Source: an uncultured Ruminococcus sp. (lineage in GTDB: Bacteria; Bacillota; Clostridia; Oscillospirales; Acutalibacteraceae). From it: 6,978 nt of DNA. The notes under the pieces were generated by a model. The model had not been told where the DNA came from. It searched no databases and saw nothing but the letters and a program-made list of their open reading frames with translations. Location of the stretch: contig CADCQO010000020.1 in assembly GCA_902803585.1 (NCBI GenBank), positions 1 to 6,978 of the forward strand, in the 5' to 3' direction. Positions 6,373 to 6,978 of the stretch are shown piece by piece; within the stretch, counting starts at the first letter, position 1; each line of letters opens with the position of its first letter. The translations under genes and the position numbers were made by a program.

Positions 6373-6440
6373 AAGTTTTCCGGAAAGGATTTTCCAGCGT
6401 GACTGCACCATGAGGACAGACAATGATTGGGAGGGGTTAT
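6373..6440 (+). other. Short gap between the spoVV-type gene and asnB
   Basis: This 68-bp gap holds a 10-bp palindrome TTTCCGGAAA (6377-6386) and a weak overlapping hairpin, GGAAA (6382-6386) with TTTCC (6391-6395). No U-run follows, so I do not call a terminator, and no -35/-10 pair with sound spacing is seen. Read-through from the gene upstream into asnB is therefore possible. The asnB ribosome binding site, GGGAGGGG (6429-6436), ends 4 bases before its ATG. Confidence 0.4.
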
Positions 6441-6978
6441 ATGTGTGGTATTGCCGGTTGGTATGATAAGAAGGCGGATTTGCGCCAGCAAAAATCGATC
6501 ATTGCCAAAATGTCCGAAAGGCTTGCCCATCGCGGGCCGGATGACAGCGGAGTGCTTTTAGGTGAGAATGTTTGTCTGATACACCGCAGATTGGCCGTCA
6601 TAGATGTAGAAAACGGCAGACAGCCTATGCAGATACAGCATGAAAACCGTACCTGTACGATCGTCTATAACGGAGAATTGTACAATACAGCGGAAGTGAG
6701 AGAAGAACTGATGTCTTATGGCTATCGTTTCCGCACAAAGAGTGATACAGAAGTTGTACTCACGGCATATCTGTGCTGGGGTGGTAATTGTGTTGAAAAA
6801 CTGAACGGCATTTTCGCTTTTGCGGTATACGATGCAGAAAGAAAGAGTCTGTTTCTTGCAAGGGACAGAATAGGTGTCAAGCCGCTGTTCTTTTATCAGT
6901 ACGAGCAGGGGATGCTGTTTGCCTCAGAGGTTCCCTGTTTGCTGCAGAACCCTCATGTACAGCCTGCCGTAACCGAAG
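6441..6978 (+). CDS. asnB: Asparagine synthase, glutamine-hydrolysing, 3' end missing
   Basis: AsnB makes asparagine from aspartate, ATP and glutamine. The 179 codons in the window cover most of the N-terminal glutaminase domain; the C-terminal ATP-dependent synthetase domain lies to the right (full length is usually 500-630 residues). Met1 is followed by Cys2, which becomes the N-terminal nucleophile once Met is removed. Further matches are HRGPDD (30-35), HRRLAVID (48-55, with the glutamine-binding Arg), YNGELYN (76-82), SDTEVVL (101-107, glutamine-binding Asp), LNGIFAFAVYD (121-131) and ARDRIGVKPLFF (140-151). All expected glutaminase residues are present, so it should be active. Where relatives usually have SEIKALL it has SEVPCLL (162-168). 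GGGAGGGG fixes the start at 6441. Related amidotransferases (peptidoglycan-modifying or secondary-metabolite AsnB types) cannot be excluded without the other domain. Confidence 0.93.
   Translation, partial: MCGIAGWYDKKADLRQQKSIIAKMSERLAHRGPDDSGVLLGENVCLIHRRLAVIDVENGRQPMQIQHENRTCTIVYNGELYNTAEVREELMSYGYRFRTKSDTEVVLTAYLCWGGNCVEKLNGIFAFAVYDAERKSLFLARDRIGVKPLFFYQYEQGMLFASEVPCLLQNPHVQPAVTE

Noticed and set aside
6377..6395. Palindrome and short hairpin after the spoVV-type gene as a terminator
   Set aside because: The stem is only about five base pairs and no run of T's follows, so it does not meet the form of an intrinsic terminator.
6410..6466. An 18-codon open frame beginning ATGAGGACAGAC before asnB
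   Set aside because: It overlaps the asnB start in another frame, has no clear ribosome binding site, and is short enough to be chance. Its end also conflicts with the strongly supported asnB N-terminus.

Overview
The window looks like ordinary chromosome from an anaerobic, endospore-forming Firmicute, most likely class Clostridia. Three genes belong to mother-cell sporulation families (yqfC, yqfD and a ylbJ/spoVV-type gene). The AdhE type and the moderate base composition also fit a clostridial fermenter. I lean towards a gut or rumen Clostridia such as the Ruminococcus/Oscillospiraceae area, but that genus-level guess is weak. I see no tRNA, rRNA, CRISPR array, insertion sequence, integrase or phage gene.

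Layout. Positions 3-1739 (+) hold the last 578 codons of a bifunctional aldehyde/alcohol dehydrogenase, adhE, whose 5' end is outside the window. A 125-bp gap follows with a strong 13-bp hairpin, probably a terminator. Then come two overlapping + strand genes: a PflX-like (COG1313-type) radical SAM protein (1865-2779) and a YitT-family membrane protein (2766-3662). They meet, tail to tail with one base between stop codons, a - strand pair yqfC-yqfD (5130-4867 and 4857-3664). A short divergent control region separates yqfC from a + strand ylbJ/spoVV-type gene (5215-6372). After a 68-bp gap an asparagine synthetase, asnB, starts at 6441 and runs off the right edge.

How the parts may work together. 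The left half concerns fermentation: AdhE makes ethanol from acetyl-CoA, and the next gene is related to pyruvate formate-lyase activating enzymes, although its substrate is unknown. The right half is a sporulation block. YqfC/YqfD and YlbJ (SpoVV, a dipicolinate transport protein in Bacillus subtilis) are mother-cell proteins. Their divergent intergenic region carries a sigma-E-like promoter facing yqfC, whose -10 overlaps the more upstream ATG. This argues that yqfC starts at 5130 rather than 5157. The asnB copy directly behind the spoVV-type gene could be a sporulation-linked copy, as asnO is in B. subtilis, but this is inference only.

I found no clear sign of a new defence system, mobile element or other undescribed machinery. 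The points most worth a second look are the divergent sporulation promoter region with its interleaved repeats, the hairpin just ahead of the radical SAM gene's ribosome binding site, and the gene neighbourhoods of yqfCD and asnB.
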